Below, piece by piece: positions 1 through 7,634 of a DNA stretch of 64,000 nt. The DNA is from Rhodospirillaceae bacterium (GTDB lineage: Bacteria; Pseudomonadota; Alphaproteobacteria; UBA8366). The translations under genes and the position numbers were made by a program. The number at the start of each line of letters is the position of its first letter. The first letter of the stretch is position 1. Location of the stretch: NCBI GenBank assembly GCA_002722095.1, contig PBKG01000002.1:245550-309549 (forward strand), given 5' to 3'. Below the pieces are notes generated by a model. It was not told where the DNA came from, made no database searches, and saw only the letters and a program-made list of their open reading frames with translations.

Positions 1-574
1 GGATATGATGACACTGTCTGCGCACAAAATTGGTGGACCGAAAGGCGTCGGGGCGCTTGTTTTGGCTCCGGGTATCGATGTCGAAGGTATCATTACAGGT
101 GGCGGCCAGGAGCGGGGCAGGCGAGGTGGCACGGAAAATATCTCTGCCATAGCCGGCTTTGGTGCCGCTGCGGTATGTGCGGATACGGCGCTCGGCAACA
201 TCGAAAAAGTCCGTGCTCGACGGGATAAAATGGAGCGCGAGTTGGTGTCCCGGGTTCCCGAGGCGATAATTCACGGCGCGAAGGCCAGTCGCCTTGCCAA
301 CACGAGTTCCGTCGGCGTTGAGGGGGCGTTGGCGGAGACACAGGTGATCGCACTCGACCTTGCGGGATTTGCGATCAGCGCGGGCTCGGCCTGTTCCTCG
401 GGCAAAGTTACGCCAAGTCACGTATTGACCGCGATGGGATTGTCCCAAGAGGCAGCTGCTTCAGCAATCCGGGTGAGTATCGGCACCGAGACGACCGAGG
501 ACGAAATAGCGCTTTTCATCGATGCCTGGAGTGCTCATATACGGAGTAGGAAGCAACAGGCGAGCGCGGCCTGA
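1..574 (+). CDS. Cysteine desulfurase, C-terminal part (gene starts before the window)
   Basis: PLP-dependent class V aminotransferase fold enzyme that takes sulfur from cysteine for Fe-S cluster or thiolation work. The window opens inside the gene; the readable frame begins at base 2. The segment SAHKIGGPKG holds the PLP-binding lysine (codon at 26-28), GGGQERGRRGGT is the usual cofactor-proximal loop, and SAGSACSSGK carries the catalytic cysteine (codon at 392-394). The gene ends at TGA 572-574, only 13 bases before a second cysteine desulfurase, so the two are very likely co-transcribed. Tandem NifS/IscS-like genes in front of suf genes are common in alphaproteobacteria (family knowledge); here no suf gene follows. 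The N-terminal half cannot be judged. Confidence 0.93.
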   Translation, partial: DMMTLSAHKIGGPKGVGALVLAPGIDVEGIITGGGQERGRRGGTENISAIAGFGAAAVCADTALGNIEKVRARRDKMERELVSRVPEAIIHGAKASRLANTSSVGVEGALAETQVIALDLAGFAISAGSACSSGKVTPSHVLTAMGLSQEAAASAIRVSIGTETTEDEIALFIDAWSAHIRSRKQQASAA

Positions 575-587
575 GCAGAAGGCAAAA

Positions 588-1769
588 ATGATGGATCAAC
601 CCATATATCTCGACTATCAGGCGTCGACCCCACTCGACCCGAAAGTACGTGAGGTCATGTTGCCCTGGATGGGGGATCTGTTTGGCAATCCCCATTCCAG
701 CGACCACGCTCATGGCTGGGCCGCGGAAGAAGCAGTAGAGACAGCGCGCGCCCAGGTGGCGGCGTTGATCGGTGCGAAGCCACGGGAGATTATTTTTACT
801 TCCGGTGCAACCGAAGCCAACAATCTGGCCATTAAGGGGGTGGCGCGGGCGCTCAAAACAGACCGCAATCATCTGATTACCTGTGTGACCGAGCACAAAT
901 GCGTGCTCGAAAGTTGCGCCCGGCTCGAAGGTGAAGGATTCCGAGTAACCTATCTTCCGGTTGAGGCGAATGGATTGCTGAATCTCGACCGGCTCGAGGC
1001 CGCACTTGACGAGAAAACCGCGCTGGTTTCGATCATGGCGGTGAATAACGAAATCGGGGTTATCCAACCGCTCGGAGAAATTGCGGCGCTTTGTAAAAAA
1101 GTCGGTGCACGCCTCCACACCGATGCGGCGCAGGGGGTGGCAAAGATTCCCATTGATGTGCAGGCCATGGGAATAGATCTATTGAGCATCAGCGGGCACA
1201 AAATTTATGCGCCGATGGGGATTGGCGCTCTCTATATTCGCCGGAAACCAGCGGTACCGATAGAACCCTTAATCGATGGGGGTGGGCAAGAAAGAGGCCT
1301 GAGATCGGGCACAGTACCGGCGCCTCTTACGATTGGATTCGGTGAAAGCTGCCGGATCGCTGTCGCGGAGATGGCCGAGGAAGCAACGCGTTTGGCCGCG
1401 CTCCGCGACAGGTTCATGGCACGGATTAACACTGCGCTCGATGATGTTCATCTAAACGGCGATGCGGTCGAACGTATTCCCGGCAATCTCAATCTGTCCT
1501 TTGCCGATATCGATGCTCAAGACCTGATGATGCGCTTGCCCCGTGTGTCTGTCTCGACCGGATCTGCCTGCACCACGGCGACTGTGCAAGCGTCGCACGT
1601 GTTGCAGGCGCTTGGGGTCGAAGAAAGACTGCTTCACAACGCCATTCGGATTGGGATCGGACGTTTTACGACCGATGAGGAAGTTGATATCGCCGCGGAT
1701 GAAATTGCGCGTGCGGTCAACACGCTTCGACAATCGGCGCAAGTGTACGAAGGCGTCGGCGGACGGTAA
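588..1769 (+). CDS. Cysteine desulfurase (IscS/NifS-like)
   Basis: Complete 393-residue cysteine desulfurase, normal length for the family. Visible features: TEHK around residue 103 (His that stacks on PLP), SISGHK with the PLP lysine at 205, GGGQERGLRSGT at 231-242, and STGSACTT with the catalytic cysteine at 328. The ATG at 588 (followed at once by a second ATG) was chosen because it sits about 8 bases after AGAAGG and gives the standard N-terminus IYLDYQASTPLDP; the frame is open further upstream but that extension overlaps the preceding gene and has no family support. It forms an operon with the upstream desulfurase. Whether it serves cluster assembly or tRNA thiolation (mnmA lies about 2.7 kb downstream) cannot be told from sequence. 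Confidence 0.95.
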   Translation: MMDQPIYLDYQASTPLDPKVREVMLPWMGDLFGNPHSSDHAHGWAAEEAVETARAQVAALIGAKPREIIFTSGATEANNLAIKGVARALKTDRNHLITCVTEHKCVLESCARLEGEGFRVTYLPVEANGLLNLDRLEAALDEKTALVSIMAVNNEIGVIQPLGEIAALCKKVGARLHTDAAQGVAKIPIDVQAMGIDLLSISGHKIYAPMGIGALYIRRKPAVPIEPLIDGGGQERGLRSGTVPAPLTIGFGESCRIAVAEMAEEATRLAALRDRFMARINTALDDVHLNGDAVERIPGNLNLSFADIDAQDLMMRLPRVSVSTGSACTTATVQASHVLQALGVEERLLHNAIRIGIGRFTTDEEVDIAADEIARAVNTLRQSAQVYEGVGGR

Positions 1770-2131
1770 AAATAGTCTTCGATTTGACCCACAGATTCCG
1801 ACTCGGTTGCCAACTCACCATGAAAGATGCGCATGTCGGGCTGACTGGTAACTCGTCTAATTGGACGTTGAAATTTCAATCGGATGATTGAGGCCTTCAA
1901 GATTTTTGCCAGATTTCCCAATAAATACAGATATTTAGATTTTCAAAATCGATTTGATTCTCTGTCGCAGTCGAATCTTTTGCGAAGTTTAGGCTCGCGC
2001 CAACAACCGACGGTTTGACCGACTTTCCCACGCGCGCTTATATTTTGTGGTGAGAGGAATGGGAACTACAAAATATAGTGGGTTAGGTGGATTAGCCTGC
2101 TGACTTGTGTTTGCATAAAGGTTGGGAAGTG
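1770..2131. other. Intergenic region between iscS-like gene and OM protein gene
   Basis: No convincing coding sequence is seen in these 362 bases. The region becomes AT-rich after about 1860 and contains the inverted repeat described at 2039-2077, so it is best read as the promoter and leader of the outer-membrane protein gene at 2132. Confidence 0.6.
2039..2077. promoter_or_regulatory. 10-bp inverted repeat upstream of OM protein gene
   Basis: TATATTTTGT at 2039-2048 is matched perfectly by ACAAAATATA at 2068-2077, with a 19-base spacer rich in G and A. It lies 54 bases before the ATG at 2132. It could be an operator for a dimeric regulator or a leader hairpin; sequence alone does not decide. 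Confidence 0.45.
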
Positions 2132-3376
2132 ATGGCGCGCTTCGTACGCAGTGCAATTTTTTGGTTGGTCGGTGGAATTGCCCTTGTGGCTTTGCCGGTT
2201 TTGGCAGCGGTCACCACGAATTTTTCCAGCAATCAAGGCGTAAGCGTCGCCCGGGTCCGCAGTGGCGAACATCCGGGTTTTTCGCGGATTGTCCTAGATG
2301 CAACAAATCAAGTAAACTTTAAGTATGAGACAAGTCCAGATGGAAGAAATATTGCAGTAGAACTACCAAATATTAGATGGAATACAAAAGAAAGTCATAT
2401 TTACAAGAAGAGTAAAAATATAGATAGAGTAGAATTTGTGCCAGGGCAAAAAGGCGGCGGCACGGTGTTGATTGAGGGCAAAAATCCCATTGGCCTGCGT
2501 TGGGTTCGGGGGTTACAGCCACACGGGAAACGAGGCCATCGCTTGGTTGTGGATGTGGCGCCCAAAGGGGCTACGACATTGCCAACAAAAGGAACTTTCG
2601 CAAAGAACGTCATTCGAGACGGCCAAGGACAGGTGGCGAGTGCACCGCCTTCGGCGTTGCCAAAATCGCGCAAGATGGCTGCAGCGCCGAAATCTGAACG
2701 CCAACCTCTGGGGGCGGACACGATGCCCGAAAAACCTTCCATGGGCGATAAGATGGAAGGAACACGCGCCAAGCCCTATATGGCATTAAGGACTGGCCTC
2801 TATCTCGCTAGCGATGGTTCGCTCGAGTTGGACGACCCTGCGGGGTCTCACGACGTGACCACCGATACCCCGTTTTCGAACGGCCTCTTTAGCGGCGCGA
2901 TTGGGGTCGATTGGGCTCCGACTGGCATTCCCCTGCGGAATGAATTCGAAATCAATCTTCGGTTGGAGTCCGAAGGAGATATCAGTTCGACAAATCGAGG
3001 AACCGGCGTTGTCCAATCGGGGACGGCCGAACTCAGCAGCCTCAACTTTATGATCAATACTTATTATGATTTCTCGCTCGGTTCGGGTTTTTCCCCCTAT
3101 CTTGGGCTAGGCCTCGGCTTTTCACGAAACCGGCTCGAGGTCTCTACGAATTTGAACACCTTTAATACCGACGCAACCACCACTTTTGCGTGGGCTATCA
3201 TGGCGGGCGCCGGTTATCGAATGGCGCCGAATTGGTTGATTGATTTTGGCTATCGCTTTTTGGATGCCGGCGAGTTACGCAGCAATCTGGGCACCGGTGC
3301 AAATGCCGGCAGGCAATTTAACGACGGTAATTACCGCAGCCATGATTTCTTGATCGGCATCCGATATGACATTTAA
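2132..3376 (+). CDS. Outer-membrane beta-barrel protein with AMIN-like N-terminal domain
   Basis: 414-residue exported protein. Residues 1-25 form a signal peptide (basic MARFVR, hydrophobic core, cleavage near VLA-AV). Residues about 31-145 resemble an AMIN domain (RVRSGEHPGFSRIVLD start, later RLVVDVAP), which in other proteins binds cell wall. A proline/lysine-rich linker follows (about 146-215). The C-terminal 200 residues alternate hydrophobic and polar strands (YLGLGLGFSRN, AGAGYRMAPN, FGYRFLDAGE) and end in FLIGIRYDI, typical of OmpA/opacity-type 8-strand barrels. The ATG at 2132 follows GGGAAG; an upstream TTG at 2105 is less likely. Codon use inside the AMIN-like domain changes sharply to AT-rich (2315-2434). 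Likely role is envelope structure or cell-wall anchoring; the exact function is unknown. Confidence 0.8.
   Translation: MARFVRSAIFWLVGGIALVALPVLAAVTTNFSSNQGVSVARVRSGEHPGFSRIVLDATNQVNFKYETSPDGRNIAVELPNIRWNTKESHIYKKSKNIDRVEFVPGQKGGGTVLIEGKNPIGLRWVRGLQPHGKRGHRLVVDVAPKGATTLPTKGTFAKNVIRDGQGQVASAPPSALPKSRKMAAAPKSERQPLGADTMPEKPSMGDKMEGTRAKPYMALRTGLYLASDGSLELDDPAGSHDVTTDTPFSNGLFSGAIGVDWAPTGIPLRNEFEINLRLESEGDISSTNRGTGVVQSGTAELSSLNFMINTYYDFSLGSGFSPYLGLGLGFSRNRLEVSTNLNTFNTDATTTFAWAIMAGAGYRMAPNWLIDFGYRFLDAGELRSNLGTGANAGRQFNDGNYRSHDFLIGIRYDI
2315..2434 (+). other. AT-rich coding island inside OM protein gene
   Basis: Counted directly, 34 of these 120 bases are G or C (28%), with AGA, ATA and AAA-type codons, while the flanking parts of the same gene use GC-rich codons. 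The reading frame is intact across it. Confidence 0.75.
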
Positions 3377-3400
3377 TTTTCGGGTTTCGACCCGGGCGTA

Positions 3401-4075
3401 ATGAACGGCACCAATCGATTCTTCGATCGTCTCAAACAGGCTTGTCCCGACGCTTGGGAAGGGTATATCCGGCATCCTTTCGTTTGTGGTCTTGGCAGTG
3501 GTGAACTGCCCGAGGCTGCGTTTCGGCATTATCTCTGCCAGGACTACGTATTTCTGATCCATTTTTCACGAGCCTATGCACTCGCTGCCTATAAAGCGGA
3601 TACGCTCGATGAGATCCGTCAGGCTGCCGAGACCGTCAGCGCGCTTGCGGGGCACGAGATGCAACTCCATATCGGTTACTGTAAGAAATGGGGCATCGAC
3701 GAGGCGGCCCTTGCAGCAACCCCCGAAGCGCCGGCAAATCTGGCTTACACACGTTTCGTGCTCGAGCGCGGCCAAGCGGGGGATTTGTTGGATTTACAGG
3801 TGGCGTTAGCGCCCTGCGTAATCGGCTATGCTGAAATCGGGAAGTGGTTGGCCAGCGACGCCGCAACCCAACAAAGCGGTAACCCCTATGGCGACTGGAT
3901 CGAAATGTATGCGGGCACCGAGTATCAAGAGGTCGCAGCGGAGTCCATTTCGGCGCTCGATCGTTTGGCGGCTGCACGTGGCGGCGACGCCCGGTTCGAA
4001 GCGTTAGCGGATACCTTTCGGATCGCGACCGAACTTGAAATCGGGTTTTGGCAAATGGGACTGGATGCCGCCTAG
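3401..4075 (+). CDS. tenA: TenA family thiaminase/aminopyrimidine aminohydrolase
   Basis: 224-residue TenA-family protein, usual length. The family hydrolyses degraded thiamin pyrimidines (aminopyrimidine salvage to HMP) in the cytoplasm. Recognised from FRHYLCQDYVFLIHFSRAYA (residues 41-60), the PC-x-x-GYAEIG motif with the presumed nucleophile Cys139, and Glu213 in ELEIGFW; the presence of Cys139 places it in the TenA_C class rather than the cysteine-less TenA_E class. The ATG at 3401 lies 24 bases after the preceding stop. The stop codon TAG (4073-4075) overlaps the stop of the convergent gene at 4072. No other thiamin gene and no TPP riboswitch were seen nearby. Confidence 0.92.
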   Translation: MNGTNRFFDRLKQACPDAWEGYIRHPFVCGLGSGELPEAAFRHYLCQDYVFLIHFSRAYALAAYKADTLDEIRQAAETVSALAGHEMQLHIGYCKKWGIDEAALAATPEAPANLAYTRFVLERGQAGDLLDLQVALAPCVIGYAEIGKWLASDAATQQSGNPYGDWIEMYAGTEYQEVAAESISALDRLAAARGGDARFEALADTFRIATELEIGFWQMGLDAA

Positions 4076-4335
4076 GCGAGCACATCGACGATCGACCCAC
4101 GTTCTGCCACCTGACTTCCGACCAACCGGCCGGTCGGATCAAAAGCGACAAAACGAGGAGATGTCGATGTAGTTCCTTCTGAGAGGGCTGCCGAATTTCG
4201 CCCGGCATTATCCGATGCAAAATTGAGCGCATTCGCCTCCGCGGAGACAAATTCGCCCCCGCCCGCAGCCCGCGCAACCGGGGCCACAGAGAAGAAATTC
4301 GTGTTGAGAATACTGCCTGTCGAAATTTCTACCAT
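4072..4335 (-). CDS. Small conserved-looking hypothetical protein, 87 aa
   Basis: An 87-residue protein, not recognised. It is Ala/Ser/Asn-rich, without a signal peptide or membrane segment, and ends in FVAFDPTGRLVGSQVAERGS, faintly like the C-termini of FlaG-type flagellar proteins (weak impression only). It is believed real because a strong ribosome-binding site (AGGAGAGG) lies 7 bases before its ATG at 4335 and because it converges on tenA with overlapping stop codons, leaving no wasted DNA. Confidence 0.6.
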   Translation of the reverse strand: MVEISTGSILNTNFFSVAPVARAAGGGEFVSAEANALNFASDNAGRNSAALSEGTTSTSPRFVAFDPTGRLVGSQVAERGSIVDVLA

Positions 4336-4476
4336 CGACAGTACCTCTCCTAACTAACTCCCACATTGAGCTTCGCCGAAAGCACCAAGTTGGTCAAGAA
4401 TGGAGAATCCCGGCCGACATAGTACTTTGAAATTTCTGGTAATTGCCTTTGCGGCTGGAGCGCCTATATTGCGGCC

Positions 4477-5610
4477 ATGAACCGGCTTATTGCAGATAAG
4501 AAACCTGCGGAGTCCAAGATCGTGGTGGCCATGTCCGGCGGCGTGGATTCTTCGGTTACGGCCGCCTTGCTAGCCGAAGCGGGCTACGAAGTCGTGGGCA
4601 TCACGTTACAGCTATACGATCACGGGGCGGCAGTAGCGAAAAAGGGTGCGTGCTGCGCCGGCCAGGATATCCACGATGCGCGCAATGTTTCGGACCGACT
4701 GGGTATCCCACACTACGTCCTTGATTACGAAAGTAAGTTCCGGGAGTCGGTTATTGACGATTTCGCCGAATCCTATCTTGCGGGCGAAACACCGATTCCG
4801 TGCGTGAGATGCAATCAGACCGTCAAATTTCGTGATTTATTGACCACCGCCCGCGAATTGGGAGCGGACGCCCTTGCGACCGGTCACTATATCCGGCGTG
4901 TCGAAGGGACGGCCGGCACGGAACTTCACCGCGCCCACGATCATGGGCGCGATCAAAGTTATTTTCTGTTTGCGACGACGCAGGATCAACTCGAATATCT
5001 GCGCTTCCCGCTCGGTGATTTGCCGAAATCCGAGACGCGCGCTCACGCCCAGCGGTTTGGATTGCCGGTGGCGGAGAAGCCCGACAGCCAGGACATTTGC
5101 TTCGTTCCCAGTGGCTCCTATGCGCGCGTGGTCGAGAAGTTGCGGCCGGGCGCGGGCGAACCTGGCGAAATCGTTAATCTCGAAGGCCAGGTGCTCGGTC
5201 GGCACGACGGCATAATTGGCTTCACGATCGGCCAGCGTCGCGGGTTGGGGATCGGTGGACGTGAAGAAAATTCGGAGCCGCTCTACGTGGTGCGTCTCGA
5301 ACCCGAAACCAATCGCGTGGTTGTAGGCGCCCGGTCTGCGCTGGCGGTCTCAAAAATAAATCTCGGCGAGGTCAATTGGCTGACCGAGGCCATGGCAACA
5401 GGCGGTTTGGATGACGTTACGGTTAAGTACCGTTCGATGATGGACCCTGTCCCGGCGCAGGTGACCGCGCTACCCGGGCAATGCGCGGAAGTAACCTTTT
5501 CCGAACCACAGTTCGGTATATCTTCCGGACAAGCTTGTGTATTTTATCGCGGCAATCGCGTTCTGGGGGGCGGCTGGATTGCGCGGTCGCAGATGCGCGC
5601 GGCAGCCTAG
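4477..5610 (+). CDS. mnmA: tRNA-specific 2-thiouridylase MnmA
   Basis: 377-residue enzyme that puts sulfur on U34 of tRNA-Lys, -Glu and -Gln in the cytoplasm. PP-loop SGGVDSS at residues 20-26 binds [13 protein letters not shown] provides the nucleophile (Cys112, equivalent to E. coli Cys102 by motif), and SQDICFV provides the persulfide cysteine (Cys208). ATGHYIR and [10 protein letters not shown] are further family signatures. The N-terminus is about 14 residues longer than the minimal family start, so one of the later positions could be used, but the ATG at 4477 is the first in frame and is accepted. A cysteine desulfurase lies upstream at 588 and could supply sulfur (inference). Confidence 0.96.
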   Translation: MNRLIADKKPAESKIVVAMSGGVDSSVTAALLAEAGYEVVGITLQLYDHGAAVAKKGACCAGQDIHDARNVSDRLGIPHYVLDYESKFRESVIDDFAESYLAGETPIPCVRCNQTVKFRDLLTTARELGADALATGHYIRRVEGTAGTELHRAHDHGRDQSYFLFATTQDQLEYLRFPLGDLPKSETRAHAQRFGLPVAEKPDSQDICFVPSGSYARVVEKLRPGAGEPGEIVNLEGQVLGRHDGIIGFTIGQRRGLGIGGREENSEPLYVVRLEPETNRVVVGARSALAVSKINLGEVNWLTEAMATGGLDDVTVKYRSMMDPVPAQVTALPGQCAEVTFSEPQFGISSGQACVFYRGNRVLGGGWIARSQMRAAA

Positions 5611-5667
5611 CTCGGGCAAATTAACCAATAAGCAAATCAAAACGAAACGGCAAAAGGGGAAAACGAC

Positions 5668-5835
5668 ATGGAATTTATTATCGGCATTGTCTTACTGGTC
5701 ATCGCGATTTGGGCCTTGATCAATTTGTGGCAGAGCGGCGCCAGCACCGGACAGAAAATTCTTTAGACGTTGATCATTCTGTTCCTGTCCATTATCGGCG
5801 TAATCCTTTGGTGGTTCCTCGGACCTAAAAAGTGA
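5668..5835 (+). pseudogene. PLDc_N-type small membrane protein interrupted by an in-frame amber codon
   Basis: The frame from ATG 5668 to TGA 5833-5835 reads as a 55-codon two-helix membrane protein of the phospholipase-D-nuclease N-terminal (PLDc_N) type: helix IIGIVLLVIAIWALI, then NLWQSGASTGQKIL, then helix LIILFLSIIGVILWWFLG and a GPKK tail. Codon 33 is TAG (5764-5766), exactly where the family normally has Trp (KILW-T-L-L), so one G-to-A change explains it. A ribosome-binding site (AAGGGGAAA) precedes the ATG. The remnant downstream of the stop is otherwise perfectly preserved, so the break is recent, an assembly error, or a readthrough site. TTG 5770 could allow reinitiation. Confidence 0.8.
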
Positions 5836-5882
5836 CGCTATCCGGCCTTAGGTTTTGACCGGGGCCGGCCTCACGAGTTTGC

Positions 5883-5911
5883 TTGACAGGTATCGGGCCT
5901 AGCAGTATTTG
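5883..5911 (+). promoter_or_regulatory. Likely promoter of tRNA-Met
   Basis: A perfect -35 hexamer TTGACA at 5883-5888 is followed 17 bases later by the weak -10 candidate TATTTG at 5906-5911. Transcription would start about 15 bases before the tRNA. Confidence 0.5.
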
Positions 5912-5931
5912 CTACGGCCCTGATTGGGTAT

Positions 5932-6008
5932 GGCGGATTAGCTCAGCTGGTTAGAGCAGTGGAATCATAATCCATGTGTCCGGGGTTCGAGTCCCTGATC
6001 CGCCACCA
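5932..6008 (+). tRNA. tRNA-Met (anticodon CAT), elongator type
   Basis: A complete 77-base cloverleaf with encoded CCA. The acceptor stem pairs GGCGGAT (5932-5938) with ATCCGCC (5998-6004); the D-arm is GCTC/GAGC; the anticodon stem GTGGA/TCCAT encloses loop ATCATAA with anticodon CAT; the T-arm loop is TTCGAGT; the end is A-CCA. The first base pair is Watson-Crick, unlike initiator tRNAs, and the sequence resembles alphaproteobacterial elongator tRNA-Met. A lysidine-modified tRNA-Ile(CAT) is the alternative and cannot be fully excluded by eye. Confidence 0.93.
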
Positions 6009-6406
6009 ATATCACCATCTCTTAACTTGATCGCCCTCACGACCCGAGAAATTTTGTAGTTTGTGCACAGGTGTCGTGTTGCTGAGTCGCCGTTCTGTCA
6101 AAATTGACCGTTGGCGAGCGTTTACCGGTGCGCAAAGACGCGCAAATTTGCGATTTTTTTCGTGTTTCTAAAGTGTTTTGTGTCGTGCGGCCTTTACGCC
6201 AACTGGCTCCTCGGCAGAGCTGATGATCGACGCATTTTCAATAGTTTAAGAATGTTTCGATGTTGGTCTACTAACGCCGAGCAACTCTAGTTTTTTGAGA
6301 TCGCCGTACTAATGGTCGCAGATCAGGCCCGAATCTGCGGAATCCATTGGACCGGACACCCTTTTTAGAATTACTATAAAGACGGATTGATTGGTGGGTT
6401 CTGCCT

Positions 6407-6564
6407 CGGTAGATCGCCTACCACGTAAGTCGGGGATTGTGAGGCACCCTGGTTGAGATCGGCGGCGGCCCAGTCAGTCGTTGTTGGGATTTATGCGCCA
6501 ACTACGCCTACCTGGTCCGCCGCCTTCTCAGATCCGACCACCGAGTGAGGCGAATGGTGGTCGG
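6407..6564. ncRNA. Candidate structured RNA (nested hairpins), strand uncertain
   Basis: Three strong helices lie close together in gene-free DNA. GGCGGCGGCCCAG (6461-6473) pairs with CTGGTCCGCCGCC (6512-6524) over 13 positions with one mismatch; inside it GTTGG (6483-6487) pairs with CCAAC (6498-6502). Next to it CCGACCACC (6534-6542) pairs with GGTGGTCGG (6556-6564). A smaller hairpin GGTAG/CTACC lies just upstream near 6408-6422. The arrangement suggests a folded RNA, but it matches no RNA family that could be recognised. It could equally be the structured 3' end of the minus-strand transcript of the gene at 6728. Confidence 0.4.
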
Positions 6565-6664
6565 GAGGGAGAGGGTTGATCGAAACTCAATCGTTTTTCA
6601 TTAATGGCGAGATCGGTCAGCTTCATAGGGTGACCCGGCTGCAAGTTTGCCGGTTTGTCGATAC

Positions 6665-6676
6665 TCCCTGATCCGC
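6665..6676 (+). repeat. 12-bp direct repeat of the tRNA-Met 3' end
   Basis: TCCCTGATCCGC here is identical to 5992-6003 within the T-arm and acceptor stem of tRNA-Met, in the same orientation and 673 bases away. Such copies are left by integrases that use tRNA genes as attachment sites; no integrase gene is present, so this is only suggestive. Confidence 0.35.
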
Positions 6677-6727
6677 TATTTACGCCACTCCTGATTTCCC
6701 TTCCTGTTGAGTTTCGTCGTCATTCGG

Positions 6728-7237
6728 TTAGTGAACATTGACCGGATAGAGTTCGTTTGTCGGGCTTACTTCGTCGGATCCTGCCGACAACAGAACCTCC
6801 GGGATAACTCGAATATTTAGATTTGCCGCGGCGAAATCATTTGCGATGGCGCCGATAAATGGCCGTGCGCACCGACATGCCGCTTCGGGCAAAACCGGCT
6901 TTAACAAGTCGCTTGCTTCGCACAGGGGAACGTCTTGCTGCCCAACGCCCACTGCGGTCAAAAGCAATTGCTCGTCTTCGCTTAGTGCGCTGCATTTGAT
7001 GTAGCGAATCTCGACGGACGTCGTCGCCGCGGTAGCAATGATGGACATCAGGCTATCCAGTGCCATATAGGCACTTCCGGCGCCGGCCAGCCGATAGGCT
7101 TCGCTGAGTTGCTTGGTGATGCTGTAATTTTGATTCAACGCATCGACCCAGAGACGGGCACTCCATATCAATAATTTTTCCGCAAACGGGAGCGCCTGGA
7201 AATACGTGCCAGACTGCGGCTGCGTGTTCGTAAACAT
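6728..7237 (-). CDS. Unknown protein, 169 aa, paralogue of the gene at 7847
   Basis: Function unknown. The ATG at 7237 is chosen because GGGAGAAG lies six bases before it and because it makes the protein exactly 169 residues, the same as its paralogue at 7847; a longer frame from 7324 has no ribosome-binding site. The two proteins align through residues about 15-105: an LxWSARLWV helix, AYRLAGAGSAYMALDSLM, then VEIRYIKCSALSEDEQLLLTA. It looks all-helical and cytoplasmic, without signal peptide or membrane segment. It is transcribed away from the 7847 gene, and the space between them carries three Fur-type palindromes, so iron-dependent expression is likely (inference). Nearby bfd, bfr and fur reinforce an iron role. 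Confidence 0.75.
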   Translation of the reverse strand: MFTNTQPQSGTYFQALPFAEKLLIWSARLWVDALNQNYSITKQLSEAYRLAGAGSAYMALDSLMSIIATAATTSVEIRYIKCSALSEDEQLLLTAVGVGQQDVPLCEASDLLKPVLPEAACRCARPFIGAIANDFAAANLNIRVIPEVLLSAGSDEVSPTNELYPVNVH

Positions 7238-7356
7238 AGGCTTCTCCCAAACCCCCTCTGCGAAAACCCTCGCAGAAACCTGAGCATTGCAACATTGAGC
7301 CAAGGGTTTTTGATCAAGCTTCATGGGCGCTTTGGCCCCATGCCCTCGCTAAATGC

Positions 7357-7371
7357 TGCGAATGATTCGCA
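7357..7371. promoter_or_regulatory. Fur-type palindrome 1
   Basis: TGCGAAT-G-ATTCGCA, a perfect 7-1-7 inverted repeat 120 bases upstream of the start of the 6728-7237 gene. It shares the TGC(A/G)AATGA half-site with six other sites in this iron island. Confidence 0.6.
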
Positions 7372-7403
7372 TTCACAAGTTATTAGTAATTGCCCTCTTA
7401 CAT

Positions 7404-7430
7404 TTTTGCAAATGATAATTATTCGCAAAA
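7404..7430. promoter_or_regulatory. Fur-type palindrome 2
   Basis: TTTTGC at 7404-7409 and GCAAAA at 7425-7430 flank a core ATGATAATTATTC, which resembles the classical GATAAT-based Fur box. It lies between two divergent genes and could control both. Confidence 0.7.
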
Positions 7431-7559
7431 TTGTCGCAGGCCAAATTATATCAGGGGAGGTTCTGAACTGGTTGTTCAGAGTGGCACAGAAACGCGATTT
7501 AGGGATCGGCGCTGGCGGTCATTAAGGAGCGCTTGATGTCGATTCCAATTTTTGAAGTT

Positions 7560-7580
7560 TGCAAATGATTCTCACTTGCA
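7560..7580. promoter_or_regulatory. Fur-type palindrome 3
   Basis: Half-sites TGCAAATGA and TCACTTGCA with a TTC centre (9-3-9, one mismatch), ending 54 bases before the ATG of the 7635 gene. Probable iron-responsive operator of the 7635-8356 operon. Confidence 0.65.
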
Positions 7581-7634
7581 TTCAGCGCTGTATGGCTATA
7601 GCTTTTTGCGATTCGTTCTCAAATAGAGGCGGTA

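Larger units (their letters stand above)
6009..6727. other. 719-base gene-free region after tRNA-Met
   Basis: No believable protein-coding frame is seen. The stretch holds a CGCAAATTTGCG palindrome followed by a T-run near 6142-6162, a cluster of hairpins at about 6407-6564 (separate entry), and a 12-base copy of the tRNA 3' end at 6665-6676. It may carry a small RNA or the remains of a lost element. Confidence 0.6.

Noticed and set aside
3636..4277. A 213-codon minus-strand frame over tenA
   Set aside because: Arg/Pro-rich antisense translation of a well-supported tenA gene.
7295..7525. A 76-codon plus-strand frame between the divergent iron-island genes
   Set aside because: It runs through three-palindrome promoter DNA, has no ribosome-binding site, and its start overlaps the opposite gene's upstream frame.
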